From an uncultured Clostridia bacterium (GTDB lineage Bacteria; Bacillota; Clostridia; Oscillospirales; Oscillospiraceae), in contig CALCRH010000222.1 in NCBI GenBank assembly GCA_937894515.1, positions 1-64,000 of the forward strand: a stretch of DNA of 64,000 nucleotides, read 5' to 3'. A program made the translations under genes and the position numbers. Below the pieces are notes generated by a model. The model searched no databases, was not told where the DNA came from, and saw only the letters and a list, made by a program, of their open reading frames with translations. Shown piece by piece: positions 51,018 to 60,401 of the stretch. The first letter of the stretch is position 1, and the number at the start of each line of letters is the position of its first letter.

Positions 51018-52394
51018 ATGAAAAAAATGTCACGGCTTTTAGCAATATTGCTAACGCTAACACTGATGATACCGTCTTTTATCATCGCTGGCTTTGCCAC
51101 AGAAAAAGATGAAAGTCTCGCTCATTACGCAAATGGTACGGGCTATCTCGCCTTTGGTGACAGCGTCACCCGCGGTTATGCCCTGCCCAATTGGGACGAA
51201 GAGGGCTACACGATTGATAATTTGGATGATCCGAATTGTCGTATCGTTCATGGGTCTTATCCGTTCATTATCGCCGAAACGCTGGGCTGCTCTGTCCCGA
51301 CTGATATGACGGATAAATCCGCAACCTACTGGCCCATCGCACAGGATGCCCTGACCACTTCCTTTATTCTGGATCTGCTGGGCGTTGATGATGAGTATTA
51401 TGATGAAATATACTTGCATAATTACATCTCAATGCAGAAGCGTTACCTTGCAGATCTTTATTATTTCGGTACGCGGGGAGAAAGTTTTTCTGATGACGGA
51501 GTTACCCGATATGATAAAGACCCGGAAGCGTTGAGCGTCCGCGAGCTGGTTGAGAATTCCTCTCTGATTACCATTGAGATCGGCATGAGCGATATTCTCA
51601 ATCGTGCCCGTTCTTTGGCGACAGATTCATTCTTTGAAGCCGGCGGCGATTTTTCTGACACCAAAGCTGTGATTCAAATTTTGAAAGACTTCGTTGCCAG
51701 AATGTATGAGGGATATACGCGTTGGGAAAAGAACTTTCCCATGATTCTGGATTTCTTTAAGGAAAATATAAACGATGATGCTACAGTTGTGATTATCGGC
51801 GCGTTCAATCCCATTTATGATATGACTGTAACGGAAGATATTCCCGTCCCCGTTGGAACCGCCATGTCTGTCATCACAAATCTGATGAACCAAAAATACA
51901 GAAAATGGGCACAGGAGTACGGCTTTATCTTTGTGGATGTCTCGAATGTGGAAACCGGCGCTGCTGTAAACACAATCAGTGTTGTCGACTTCCTTTCTGC
52001 AGAAGCCCGCGATCAGGGAATCGCCACCCATCCCACAGAGGAGGGTTATCAGCAGATTGCACGGATGGTTTTAAACGCCCTACGCGAGAAGGATGCTAAG
52101 CAGAAAACAAAAAAAACAACTATCAAGGTTGATTTAGGTGAGATCAGTCAGCAGAAGATAAACTATGTGGCGATCAATGGCATAAAGCTGCCGAAGAATT
52201 CTTATTCCATTCAGGATTATGTACTTACGATTCCCAACATTTTGTTGCCGGCCAACCGCTTGACGGTATCTGCTGTTGACGTGGATGGAAAGGTCTATTA
52301 TTCCCGTTACGACCTTGATTACAACCTGTGTGCTGGCTATGTGGCAACCAGAATTTACTCTACCACTGATGCAGCAAGAATATTTAAGAGATAA
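51018..52394 (+). CDS. secreted SGNH/GDSL hydrolase
   Basis: A 458-residue exported esterase-like protein. Signal peptide residues 1-27 (RLLAILLTLTLMIPSFIIAGFA); block I LAFGDSVTRGY (nucleophile Ser, about 49); catalytic His near 335 in ATHPTEEGYQQIARMV. The last 100 residues form a beta-rich domain (VAINGIKLPKNSYSIQDYVLTI) of unknown role. Substrate unknown; cell-wall or dietary esters are possible. Confidence 0.88.
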   Translation: MKKMSRLLAILLTLTLMIPSFIIAGFATEKDESLAHYANGTGYLAFGDSVTRGYALPNWDEEGYTIDNLDDPNCRIVHGSYPFIIAETLGCSVPTDMTDKSATYWPIAQDALTTSFILDLLGVDDEYYDEIYLHNYISMQKRYLADLYYFGTRGESFSDDGVTRYDKDPEALSVRELVENSSLITIEIGMSDILNRARSLATDSFFEAGGDFSDTKAVIQILKDFVARMYEGYTRWEKNFPMILDFFKENINDDATVVIIGAFNPIYDMTVTEDIPVPVGTAMSVITNLMNQKYRKWAQEYGFIFVDVSNVETGAAVNTISVVDFLSAEARDQGIATHPTEEGYQQIARMVLNALREKDAKQKTKKTTIKVDLGEISQQKINYVAINGIKLPKNSYSIQDYVLTIPNILLPANRLTVSAVDVDGKVYYSRYDLDYNLCAGYVATRIYSTTDAARIFKR

Positions 52395-52412
52395 ATCATT
52401 TCACAATAACAA

Positions 52413-52448
52413 AGAACACCGATGAGCGGCTCCTCATCGGTGTTCTTA
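52413..52448. terminator. bidirectional terminator
   Basis: AAGAACACCGATGAG / CTCATCGGTGTTCTT with a short loop. It overlaps the stop of the GNAT gene on the minus strand. Confidence 0.85.
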
Positions 52449-53024
52449 CTTTATCGCCCAATAGGGCATTTTTGGCACTTCGCCATCCGGCAGCGGCACC
52501 TGCACATCTGTGCGTTCAGCACCGTACAGTTCCCTATGCCAACACATAATATCCTCGATAGCGGCATTTGTTGGGTCATACAGCATCGCCTGCCACACCA
52601 TACCGCAGGTCGCCATGGGATAGACCGGGGAAAAACCGTTGCGGCAATAGAAATTCATGCGCCGTAAACGTAATTGATTGTTCTCTTCCCTGTCACCATC
52701 TATCGGCAGTTCGGATTCCAAAATAAGCGGTCTTCCCTGTTCTTTCAGACGCTTTAAGATCTCTGCACCGAATCCACTGTTGCGCCGTGAGGCAGTTACA
52801 CCCAAATAATCCAGCAAAACCAGGGGGATATCCGATGCTTTCCATAGGGCAGCATAACCGAGCATGGTATGATCTTCAAACAGCCCCCACAGCTCATATC
52901 GTCCAGCTTCCTGTAAAGCGCAGATATCAGCAAATGGCTTACACTCCTGGGGCAAAAAGGCTGTACAAAGCTCACAGAGATACCAGTATTCGGCTTCCTG
53001 CCGGGTCATTTGACGAAATTCCAT
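52446..53024 (-). CDS. GNAT family N-acetyltransferase
   Basis: A 192-residue acetyltransferase-like protein. Core: GYAALWKASDIPLVLLDYLGVTASRRNSGFGAEILKRLKE (about 56-95), which holds the beta-4 strand and acetyl-CoA loop (RRNSGFGAEI in place of RGxGxG). The substrate is unknown. It lies directly after radA, one base apart, and probably shares its transcript. Confidence 0.8.
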   Translation of the reverse strand: MEFRQMTRQEAEYWYLCELCTAFLPQECKPFADICALQEAGRYELWGLFEDHTMLGYAALWKASDIPLVLLDYLGVTASRRNSGFGAEILKRLKEQGRPLILESELPIDGDREENNQLRLRRMNFYCRNGFSPVYPMATCGMVWQAMLYDPTNAAIEDIMCWHRELYGAERTDVQVPLPDGEVPKMPYWAIK

Positions 53025-53025
53025 T

Positions 53026-54399
53026 TTATTTTCCCTGTACCATAATGCGAAGTGCTTCGCCGATATTACGTACCGGCAGAAGCTCCAGACCTGTCAACGA
53101 CCGCAGATCCTCTGCACGGTGTGCAGGAATCATGCACTGGGTAAAGCCCAGACGCTGTACCTCGGAAAGACGCTGCTCCAAATGGCTGACAGAGCGAACT
53201 TCGCCGGACAATCCTACTTCACCGACAGCTACCATACCAGACGGAACAGGCTTGTCCAGATAGCTGGAGGCCAACGAAAGTACCGCAGATAGATCAGCAG
53301 CCGGTTCATCTATGGTCAGGCCGCCGATGATATTGAGATAGGCATCACACTGGCTGATTTTCAGTCCGCCGCGCTTTTCCAGAACAGCCACCAGCATAGA
53401 AGCCCGATTATAATCAAAGCCGTTATTCTGCCGCATGGGTTTATTGCCCGATGCCGGGGCAACCAGCGCCTGAATTTCCGCCAATACCGGACGTGCGCCC
53501 TCCATGATACAGGTGACACAGGTACCCGGTGTATCTTTGGGACGTCCGGACAGCAGCATTTCCGAGGGGTTTTCTACCTCTTTCAAGCCCTCACTCATCA
53601 TTTCAAAGACGCCGATCTCATTTGTGGTACCAAAGCGGTTCTTTGCCGCTCGTAGGATGCGGTAGGACATGTGCTGGTCACCCTCAAAATACAGCACGCA
53701 ATCCACCATGTGTTCCAGGACCTTAGGACCGGCAATACTCCCCTCTTTGTTCACGTGACCGATGACGAATACGGTAATCCCCTGACCTTTTGCCAACTGC
53801 ATCAGCGACATAGTACAGTCCTTCACCTGCCCCACCCCACCGGCAGGTGAATCCAGTTCCTCGTTGTAAAGGGTCTGGATGGAGTCGATGATGAGCACAT
53901 CCGGCTGTTCCTGATTTACGTTCTCTAATACATCTCCCAGACAGGTTTCTGATAATATATAGAGATTCCGGCTGTCTACCTGTAAACGCTTGGCGCGAAG
54001 CTTTAACTGGTGAGTGGACTCCTCACCGGAGACATATAAGACCTTGTTGTTTTCCCCTAATTGCTGGCAGATCTGCAAAAGTAAGGTGGATTTGCCGATG
54101 CCGGGGGCACCTCCTACCAAAACCAGCGAGCCTTTGACCGCGCCGCCGCCTAATACGCGGTCCAATTCTCCCATTCCCGTAGAAAAACGAATCTCCTCAT
54201 CCATCTCCAGTTCTGTAATGCAAGAAGCCTTTACAGACTTAGATATTAAGGACATTTTACTGTTGCTCTTTTTCCCCTTTTCTGCTCTCTGCTCCACCAA
54301 AGAGTTCCAGGCGCCACAGGTGGGACACTGCCCTGTCCATTTCGGGCTTTCATTGCCGCACTCGGTGCAGAAGTAGATGGTTTTCTCTTTCGTAGCCAT
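53026..54399 (-). CDS. radA: DNA repair protein RadA (Sms)
   Basis: A 457-residue RecA-like protein. N-terminal zinc finger CTECGNESPKWTGQCPTCGAW (C4, about 11-31), Walker A GGAPGIGKST (about 94-103), the RadA-specific KNRFG motif (about 255) and a Lon-like C-terminal domain. It promotes branch migration in recombination. The order cwlD-radA-GNAT is on the minus strand; the start is 12 nt after cwlD. Confidence 0.95.
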   Translation of the reverse strand: MATKEKTIYFCTECGNESPKWTGQCPTCGAWNSLVEQRAEKGKKSNSKMSLISKSVKASCITELEMDEEIRFSTGMGELDRVLGGGAVKGSLVLVGGAPGIGKSTLLLQICQQLGENNKVLYVSGEESTHQLKLRAKRLQVDSRNLYILSETCLGDVLENVNQEQPDVLIIDSIQTLYNEELDSPAGGVGQVKDCTMSLMQLAKGQGITVFVIGHVNKEGSIAGPKVLEHMVDCVLYFEGDQHMSYRILRAAKNRFGTTNEIGVFEMMSEGLKEVENPSEMLLSGRPKDTPGTCVTCIMEGARPVLAEIQALVAPASGNKPMRQNNGFDYNRASMLVAVLEKRGGLKISQCDAYLNIIGGLTIDEPAADLSAVLSLASSYLDKPVPSGMVAVGEVGLSGEVRSVSHLEQRLSEVQRLGFTQCMIPAHRAEDLRSLTGLELLPVRNIGEALRIMVQGK

Positions 54400-54411
54400 G
54401 ATGCTTCCCCT

Positions 54412-55113
54412 TTATTCGTTGAGATAGCCGCACACGATGGCGGCTGCCAGTTTTCGTTGGTAATCGTCTTGCTGTAAGCGTTCCGTATCTTCTGCGTTTG
54501 ATAAAAAGCCGCACTCCACCAGAACGGCCCTGCAATGAACGTGCGACATGATATAAACGCTTTTTGCAATAAGTGCCGGATTCTTTTCTCTGCCGCTGTT
54601 AATGGCGCAATTCAGCGCCATTTGCACCGTATCTGCCAGCTCTCTTGCACCGTCCTGTCCATTGTAAAATACCTGCGCCCCCTGTACTTTCGGCGCATTC
54701 GGCATGGAATTCTGATGAATGCTGATCAGCACGGCGGGTTCATAACCGTTGATCAGGGAAACGCGATTGCGGGTATCCGCCACTTTTTTCTGACGGATCG
54801 TGTTGCTGTCAGCATTATAAAGGCCGTCTTCCCCTGTCCGCGTCATAACTGTCGGCTGTCCAAAGAAGACAAACAGTTCCTTTACTTTTCCGGCTATCTG
54901 CAGATTTAATCCGCTCTCCACCACGCCGTTTTGTGCAACCGCGCCCCCATCGGCGCCGCCATGTCCGGCATCGATAATAACAGTCGTTCCGATTTTCTCC
55001 GGGCTCAGTACGGATACCGCATTTTTACCACGCAGCAGAAAAAAGATACCGATCGCAGATAGCAGCAACAGGAAAACGGCGATGAGATTGCGCCGCCTGA
55101 ACAAGATTACCAT
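54412..55113 (-). CDS. cwlD: N-acetylmuramoyl-L-alanine amidase CwlD
   Basis: A 233-residue Amidase_3 protein with an N-terminal signal anchor (LIAVFLLLLSAIGIFFLL). Zinc ligands in IDAGHGGADGGAV (His) and later residues SIHQNSM (His) and VLVECGFLSN (Glu). CwlD with PdaA makes muramic-delta-lactam in spore cortex. The ATG at 55113 is preferred because GGAGGGG lies 7 nt upstream; the ATG at 55119 is too close. Confidence 0.88.
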   Translation of the reverse strand: MVILFRRRNLIAVFLLLLSAIGIFFLLRGKNAVSVLSPEKIGTTVIIDAGHGGADGGAVAQNGVVESGLNLQIAGKVKELFVFFGQPTVMTRTGEDGLYNADSNTIRQKKVADTRNRVSLINGYEPAVLISIHQNSMPNAPKVQGAQVFYNGQDGARELADTVQMALNCAINSGREKNPALIAKSVYIMSHVHCRAVLVECGFLSNAEDTERLQQDDYQRKLAAAIVCGYLNE

Positions 55114-55254
55114 GAGCATTCCCCTCCCCGGGGAATGTATGTTGCAGGCTTCTTTTATATGAGCATATCACATTTTTTGAAAAAAGAAAATCCTTTGTTT
55201 TTCCAGCAGCATAGAATGAAGTAGCCATAACGGCAAAACAAAGGAGGATCACTC

Positions 55255-55752
55255 GTGTATATGGAACAGACAAGAGCCACAGCTTTGGCCCAACAGGACA
55301 ATGCAGCAGATATGGTAAACTGCGGCAGCTGTGACTACAAGAGCGGCAGTCTGCCAACAGGCGGCTGCGCACCCATGGCATTTCCCTATGTGCCGATGCA
55401 AAACTGCAATGCACGGCGCTACGGCAACACCGAGGCCTTGCAGCAGGGCACACTTTTTTCCGGTTTGGATCTGCCATTCAAGCATACCGGTAAAACCAAT
55501 GGTATCTCCAATTCCCCTCTCAATCTCTTGATGGCTTTGGATTTCGCCGTAGATGATCTGGGGCTGTATCTCACCACCCATCAGGAGGATAAGGAAGCGC
55601 TGGAACTCTATTGGAGCTATATCCGCGCTGCTCGGGAAGCCCGGGAAAAGTACGAAATGTCAAACGGCCCGCTGGAGCAGACGGACATCACGCCGGGCAG
55701 CTACAAATGGCTCAATGATCCGTGGCCTTGGGATGAAGGAGGAAATCGCTGA
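55255..55752 (+). CDS. CotJA-CotJB fusion, spore coat protein
   Basis: A 165-residue protein. Residues 35-75 match CotJA (MAFPYVPMQNCNARRYGNTE then ALQQGTLFSGLDLPF), and residues 82-165 match CotJB (NLLMALDFAVDDLGLYLTTHQ, ending WLNDPWPWDE). In Bacillus these are separate genes; here they form a single frame. GTG start with AAAGGAGG upstream. Its stop overlaps the cotJC start (TGATG), so the CotJ complex is translated together. It is a spore coat component. Confidence 0.85.
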   Translation: MYMEQTRATALAQQDNAADMVNCGSCDYKSGSLPTGGCAPMAFPYVPMQNCNARRYGNTEALQQGTLFSGLDLPFKHTGKTNGISNSPLNLLMALDFAVDDLGLYLTTHQEDKEALELYWSYIRAAREAREKYEMSNGPLEQTDITPGSYKWLNDPWPWDEGGNR

Positions 55753-56348
55753 TGTTTGTCTATGAAAAGAAACTGCAATATCCCGTAAAGATCGCCACGC
55801 CGAATCCCAAGCTGGCAGCTGTGATCATCAGTCAATACGGTGGCCCGGATGGCGAACTGGGTGCATCTTTGCGCTATCTGAGCCAGCGCTATTCAATGCC
55901 TTATCCGGAATTGAAGGGCTTGCTGACCGATATCGGTACCGAGGAACTGGGCCACTTGGAAATGATCGGTGCAATTGTGCATCAGCTGACTCGCAACCTG
56001 AGCGAAAAAGACATTAAGACGGCGGGCTTTGATGCCTATTTTGTAGATCATACGGCCGGTGTATATCCCACCGCCGCCTCCGGATTCCCCTGGAATGCGG
56101 CATCCATGGCGGTAAAAGGCGACCTGATTGCCGATCTGACAGAAGACCTTGCTGCCGAACAAAAGGCTCGTGTCACCTACGACAATATTCTGCGAATGTC
56201 CGATGATCCGGATGTCAACGATGTCATCAAATTCCTGCGGGAGCGGGAAATCGTACACTTCCAACGCTTCGGCGAAGGACTGCGTCTGGCAAAAGAAAAG
56301 CTGGACAGCAAGAATATTTACTACGTCAATCCCTGTTTTGATAATTGA
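55752..56348 (+). CDS. cotJC: CotJC, manganese-catalase-like spore coat protein
   Basis: A 198-residue ferritin-like protein of the manganese catalase family. Metal-binding Glu/His residues lie in GELGASLRYLSQRYSMPYPE, DIGTEELGHLEMIGA (about 61-75), LTEDLAAEQKARVTYD and EREIVHFQRFGE. CotJC is part of the inner spore coat and may remove peroxide. Directly coupled to the fusion gene before it. Confidence 0.93.
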   Translation: MFVYEKKLQYPVKIATPNPKLAAVIISQYGGPDGELGASLRYLSQRYSMPYPELKGLLTDIGTEELGHLEMIGAIVHQLTRNLSEKDIKTAGFDAYFVDHTAGVYPTAASGFPWNAASMAVKGDLIADLTEDLAAEQKARVTYDNILRMSDDPDVNDVIKFLREREIVHFQRFGEGLRLAKEKLDSKNIYYVNPCFDN

Positions 56349-56355
56349 CAATTGG

Positions 56356-56393
56356 AAAGAATGCGGTGCAGAAATATCTGTACCGCATTCTTT
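56356..56393 (+). terminator. terminator after cotJC
   Basis: AAAGAATGCGGT-CAG / CTG-ACCGCATTCTTT with an AAATAT loop. Confidence 0.8.
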
Positions 56394-56404
56394 CATTTCT
56401 CCGG

Positions 56405-56433
56405 TGGACAAACCGGCAAAAGCAAAGTATAAT
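56405..56433 (+). promoter_or_regulatory. promoter of the hydrolase-symporter operon
   Basis: TGGACA, 17-bp spacer, TATAAT (56428-56433). Confidence 0.65.
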
Positions 56434-56463
56434 ATTCTAAAATATGACAAAGGGGCTGCATCT

Positions 56464-57441
56464 ATGATAAAGATACGGGAAAAAATCCTGCTGGGTGGTT
56501 TTCCCCAGAAAGTACATATTAAAACCAATGATGAAAAGAAACCTGTTCTGTTATTCCTGCACGGCGGACCCGGCGTATGCAACCGTCACACCATCTTTGC
56601 CGACCACTCCGACCTGCTGGATTCCTTTACCATCGCTACCTGGGATCAGCGAGGCAGCGGCGGCTCTTACAAGGGTATAGACGTGGAAACTCTGACGATT
56701 GCCCAACTGGTAGAGGATGCCAATGATCTGGTTCTCTGGCTGTGTAAGCGATTTCATAAGGACAAGATCTTCGTCATCGGCGGCAGCTGGGGCTCGGAGC
56801 TTGGTACCTATCTCTGCTCCCGCCACCCGGAGCATATCGCAGCCTTTGTAGGCTTCGGCCAAGTGGTGGACGGTGCGCTGAATGAACAGTTGAGCTGGGA
56901 GTTTTGTATGGACGAAGCCACCCGTGCAAACGATCAGAAGTCCATCGAAATTCTCAAAAAGTGCGGACCTCCGGTGATGGGAGTTTATAAAGGCGGCAAC
57001 TATGACGGCATGATGATGCAGCGGGAAGTGATGATGAAATACGGCGGCTACTCCCCCAACGAGAAAAAGCAGGGTTACCTGACCTCTACGGTGATCCCGA
57101 TGCTCACCGCCGGGGAATACAGCATCAGCGATCTGTGGGGACTGGTCAAAGGCCACCGTATCGTACTGGAAAAAATGTGGCCGGAGTGCGGCCGCACCAA
57201 CTTCCCCAAAACCTGTACAAAATTTGATATGCCATTTTACATCTTTGATGGCCGGTTGGATCAGAATACTCCCTCCTCTCTGGTAGAGGGCTGGTATGCA
57301 CAAATCGAAGCGCCGGACAAATGCCTTGTCTGGTTTGAAAACTCCGGCCACAATCCCATGAACGATGAGGGGGAACGATTTAAAACTCTCCTCCGGGAAA
57401 AACTTTTGGCTGTAAAAGAAAGAGAGGACTGCGTAATATGA
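56464..57441 (+). CDS. alpha/beta hydrolase, proline-iminopeptidase-like
   Basis: A 325-residue cytoplasmic hydrolase. Oxyanion region FLHGGPGV (about 32-39), WDQRGSGGS (about 60), nucleophile elbow GGSWGS (about 103-108, Ser), Asp in FDGRLDQNT and His in ENSGHNPM (about 304). HGGPG plus DQRGSG is the mark of the S33 family. It overlaps the symporter by 4 nt, so it probably acts on an imported conjugate; the substrate is unknown. Confidence 0.88.
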   Translation: MIKIREKILLGGFPQKVHIKTNDEKKPVLLFLHGGPGVCNRHTIFADHSDLLDSFTIATWDQRGSGGSYKGIDVETLTIAQLVEDANDLVLWLCKRFHKDKIFVIGGSWGSELGTYLCSRHPEHIAAFVGFGQVVDGALNEQLSWEFCMDEATRANDQKSIEILKKCGPPVMGVYKGGNYDGMMMQREVMMKYGGYSPNEKKQGYLTSTVIPMLTAGEYSISDLWGLVKGHRIVLEKMWPECGRTNFPKTCTKFDMPFYIFDGRLDQNTPSSLVEGWYAQIEAPDKCLVWFENSGHNPMNDEGERFKTLLREKLLAVKEREDCVI

Positions 57442-58799
57442 ATGCAGTAAGATTGAAGTTTTCGGAAAAATTCGGCTTTGGCAGCTTTTCTGCCGCTTCC
57501 AACATCGTCTATCAGTTCAAAAGTCTTTACTACCTTTTCTTCCTTACTGAGGTACTGCGTCTGCCCATGAATACTGCGGGTACGATCCTTTCTCTGGGTA
57601 TCGTTTGGGACGCCATCAACGACCCTCTGGTAGGCTATTATGCTGTGAATCACCGCTTCAAGAACGGTGAGCGTGTTCGTCCTTTCGCCCTGTACAGTGC
57701 GATTCCCTGGGCGCTGACCGTGGTGTTGATTTTTACGAATTTCCATGCATCCCGCCCGGTCACTGTTGTCATTGCGGCGCTGGGCTATTTTCTGTTTGAA
57801 CTGCTCTACACCGCCACAGATATTCCCTATAACTGCATGGCGGGTCTTGCCACCCACGCCGATGAAGAGCGCCGTTCCATTAACGTCCACCGCAATATCG
57901 GCAGCTGCGTAGGTACCGCCATTGGCGCGGTCGCCTGCTTTCCCCTTTTGAACCTGTTTGGAGGACTGGACGATAACGGCAACCTGAATCCCGAAACCGG
58001 CAGCCGTGGCTTTTTCCTCACCGCCTGCGTTATGGCCGTCATCTGCATTGGCGGCTGCTTCATCCACTATTTTACCACAAAAGAGCGTGTGGTTCCGGAA
58101 AACGAAGCGGAGGAGCATGTAGGCCTGTTCCATATCTTTAAGGTGCTTTACAGTTATCGGCCCTTCGTGCTGAACACCCTGTATATCCTCTTCTATGGCA
58201 TCATTAATCTGTCGCTTCTGACCTGCCTGACCTACTACTGCACCTATGTCCGCGGTTCTGCCGATGATGTAACAGTGATTGAAGCCGCCTATCTGGTTGC
58301 TTCTCTTGTCACCACATTGTTTGTGTCCAAAATCGATGCCAAATTGGGTCGTAAGAAAACCATGGTACTGGGCGGCATCTTCTTTGTAGTGGGTAAGATC
58401 TGGTTTGCCTTTGATCCCTATTCCCTGCCGGCTCTGTATGTAAACTGCGTAAGTACCGGAATTGCCGTGGCCATCACCTTCGTTATGTTCAACACGAACC
58501 GCAACAACCTGTCCGATCTGGTCGAATGGCGGGAAGGCCGCCGCTTTGACGGCATGATCGGTACCGCAGACAACCTATCCACCAAATTTGGTGAAGCCCT
58601 GGCTGCAAAGCTGCTGACCGGTGCCCTGGCCGCCGCAGGTTATGATGCAAATCTGACAGTGCAGCCGGACACTGCCATCCGCGCTATCAACGCGATGATG
58701 GGCTGGGTCCCTGCTCTGTTCGGTGTCCTTATCATCGTTACGGTTCTCTTCTTGAACATTGACAAGGAACTGGACAAGATGCACATTGAGAAACCATAA
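57438..58799 (+). CDS. GPH family sugar:cation symporter (MelB-like)
   Basis: A 453-residue major facilitator of the glycoside-pentoside-hexuronide family with about 12 TM segments. Typical start GFGSFSAASNIVYQFKSLYYLFFLTEVL, then WDAINDPLVGYYAVNHRFKNG (about 54-75) and the loop TDIPYNCMAGLATHADEERRSINVHRN. It imports a glycoside or related solute with Na+ or H+. The paired hydrolase suggests the solute is a peptide- or ester-linked compound. Confidence 0.88.
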   Translation: MNAVRLKFSEKFGFGSFSAASNIVYQFKSLYYLFFLTEVLRLPMNTAGTILSLGIVWDAINDPLVGYYAVNHRFKNGERVRPFALYSAIPWALTVVLIFTNFHASRPVTVVIAALGYFLFELLYTATDIPYNCMAGLATHADEERRSINVHRNIGSCVGTAIGAVACFPLLNLFGGLDDNGNLNPETGSRGFFLTACVMAVICIGGCFIHYFTTKERVVPENEAEEHVGLFHIFKVLYSYRPFVLNTLYILFYGIINLSLLTCLTYYCTYVRGSADDVTVIEAAYLVASLVTTLFVSKIDAKLGRKKTMVLGGIFFVVGKIWFAFDPYSLPALYVNCVSTGIAVAITFVMFNTNRNNLSDLVEWREGRRFDGMIGTADNLSTKFGEALAAKLLTGALAAAGYDANLTVQPDTAIRAINAMMGWVPALFGVLIIVTVLFLNIDKELDKMHIEKP

Positions 58800-58809
58800 A
58801 TCAGCGCAA

Positions 58810-58850
58810 AAGCAACAAGGTGCGGTCATTGCCGCACCTTGTTGCTTTCT
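58810..58850 (+). terminator. terminator after the symporter gene
   Basis: AAGCAACAAGGTGCGG / CCGCACCTTGTTGCTT with a TCATTG loop, then TCTT. Confidence 0.88.
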
Positions 58851-59192
58851 TATACCGTACCGCTGACAACCGGAGTAATTGCACATTTATGCAAACTATC
58901 TTATGCAAATACAATCCTCTGCGGTACCCTTCTTGGCATTTTTTCACGGTATTTATCGAACCATTCAATGAAAGGAGTTGACGTAAAATCACAGTCTTGT
59001 TTTTTTGTTGTTGAATTGTCCATAGAATGTAATGAAAATTTGTCTACCCTACCAAATTTGGTGTTTTAGTGAAAATATCCCCCCTGCTAATATTTACTTT
59101 GAGGAAAAATTGTGGTTAAATAGAATCATACAACTGGACGTATGTCCAATCAAATAATCCCTTTGAAAATTACTTTTGAGGAGGAAACATTC
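58851..59192. other. long leader/intergenic region before the aminotransferase
   Basis: About 340 bases without a gene. It holds a candidate promoter TTGAGG-16-TAGAAT (59099-59126) and a small palindrome TGGAC-GTAT-GTCCA (near 59135-59148) just downstream, which might be an operator. No riboswitch I know is recognised. Confidence 0.45.
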
Positions 59193-60380
59193 ATGATTAA
59201 ATTCGCAAGCAGAATGGACCTGTTGAAGGGCTCTGCCGTCCGTGAGCTGCTGGCTTTGGCCAACAAGCCCGAGATCCTGTCCTTCGCCGGCGGTATGCCC
59301 GCCCCCGAGCTGTTCCCCACTGACAAGATCAAGGCAGCTACCGCGGCTGTTCTGGACGAACAGGGCGAGGTCGCTCTGCAGTATTCCAGCACCGACGGCT
59401 TCCAGCATTTCCGTCAGCAGATCGCCGATCGTATGGCCGCCAAGAACGGCATCACGACTTCCGCTGATAACATTCTGATCACTTCCGGTTCTCAGCAGGG
59501 TCTGGACTACTCTTCCCGCGTTTTCTGCGATCCGGGCGATACCATCATCATTGAGAGCCCCTCTTATGTCGGCGCTTTGAACGCCTTCAAGGCCTGCGAG
59601 CCCAACTTTGTCGCTATCCCCACCGACGACAACGGCATGATTATGGAAGAACTGGAAAAGGTCCTGGCCACTGACAAGAAGGTCAAGATGATCTACGTCA
59701 TTCCCGATTTCCAGAACCCCACCGGCCGTACATGGCCTCTGGAGCGCCGTCAGAAGTTCATGGAGATCGTCAACAAGTACGAGATCCCCGTGGTTGAGGA
59801 TAACCCCTATGGCGAGCTGCGCTATGAGGGCGAGAATATGCCCGCTCTGAAGAGCATGGATACTAAGGGTCTGGTGGTCTTCCTGGGTACCTTCTCCAAG
59901 ATCTTCGCTCCCGGTTATCGTCTGGGCTGGGTCTGCGCAGAGGGTGAAATCCTGAAGAAGTACAACTTTATCGCACAGGCTGCTGCTCTGCAGGCTTCCA
60001 CCGAGGCACAGCTTGTATGCTCCAAGTTCATTGATATGTTCGATCTGGACGAGCACGTCAAGACCATCCGCGCCTGCTATGCCAAGCGCCGCGATGCCAT
60101 GATCTCCACCATGGAAAAGGAGTTCCCCCCCGAGGCAAAGTTCACCCATCCCGACGGCGGTCTGTTTACCTGGGTCGAGATGCCTGACTATGTCAACACC
60201 AAGGAGCTGGCAAAGGTCTGCCTGGCCAACAACATCGCCTATGTGCCCGGCGACGGCTTCTTCCCCGATGAGGGGCATAACAACTGCTTCCGCCTGAACT
60301 ACTCCAAGCTGGGCGAAGAGGACATCGTCAAGGGCATGACCATTCTGGGCAAGATCCTCAAGGACGCTGTTAAAAAGTAA
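59193..60380 (+). CDS. PLP-dependent aminotransferase (class I/II, 2-aminoadipate/aromatic type)
   Basis: A 395-residue fold-type I aminotransferase. It has SFAGGMPAPELFP, the cofactor loop ITSGSQQGLDYSSR (about 100), YVIPDFQNPTGRTWP (Asn/Pro, about 170-184), the PLP Lys in GTFSKIFAPGYRLGW (about 234), and the Arg near the C-terminus (NCFRLNYS). Resembles the LysN/2-aminoadipate and aromatic group. GAGGAGG precedes the ATG at 59193. Upstream of a 2-oxoacid oxidoreductase operon, it could supply the 2-oxo acids. Confidence 0.85.
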   Translation: MIKFASRMDLLKGSAVRELLALANKPEILSFAGGMPAPELFPTDKIKAATAAVLDEQGEVALQYSSTDGFQHFRQQIADRMAAKNGITTSADNILITSGSQQGLDYSSRVFCDPGDTIIIESPSYVGALNAFKACEPNFVAIPTDDNGMIMEELEKVLATDKKVKMIYVIPDFQNPTGRTWPLERRQKFMEIVNKYEIPVVEDNPYGELRYEGENMPALKSMDTKGLVVFLGTFSKIFAPGYRLGWVCAEGEILKKYNFIAQAAALQASTEAQLVCSKFIDMFDLDEHVKTIRACYAKRRDAMISTMEKEFPPEAKFTHPDGGLFTWVEMPDYVNTKELAKVCLANNIAYVPGDGFFPDEGHNNCFRLNYSKLGEEDIVKGMTILGKILKDAVKK

Positions 60381-60401
60381 TTTTCCAAAGGAGCATTTTC
60401 C

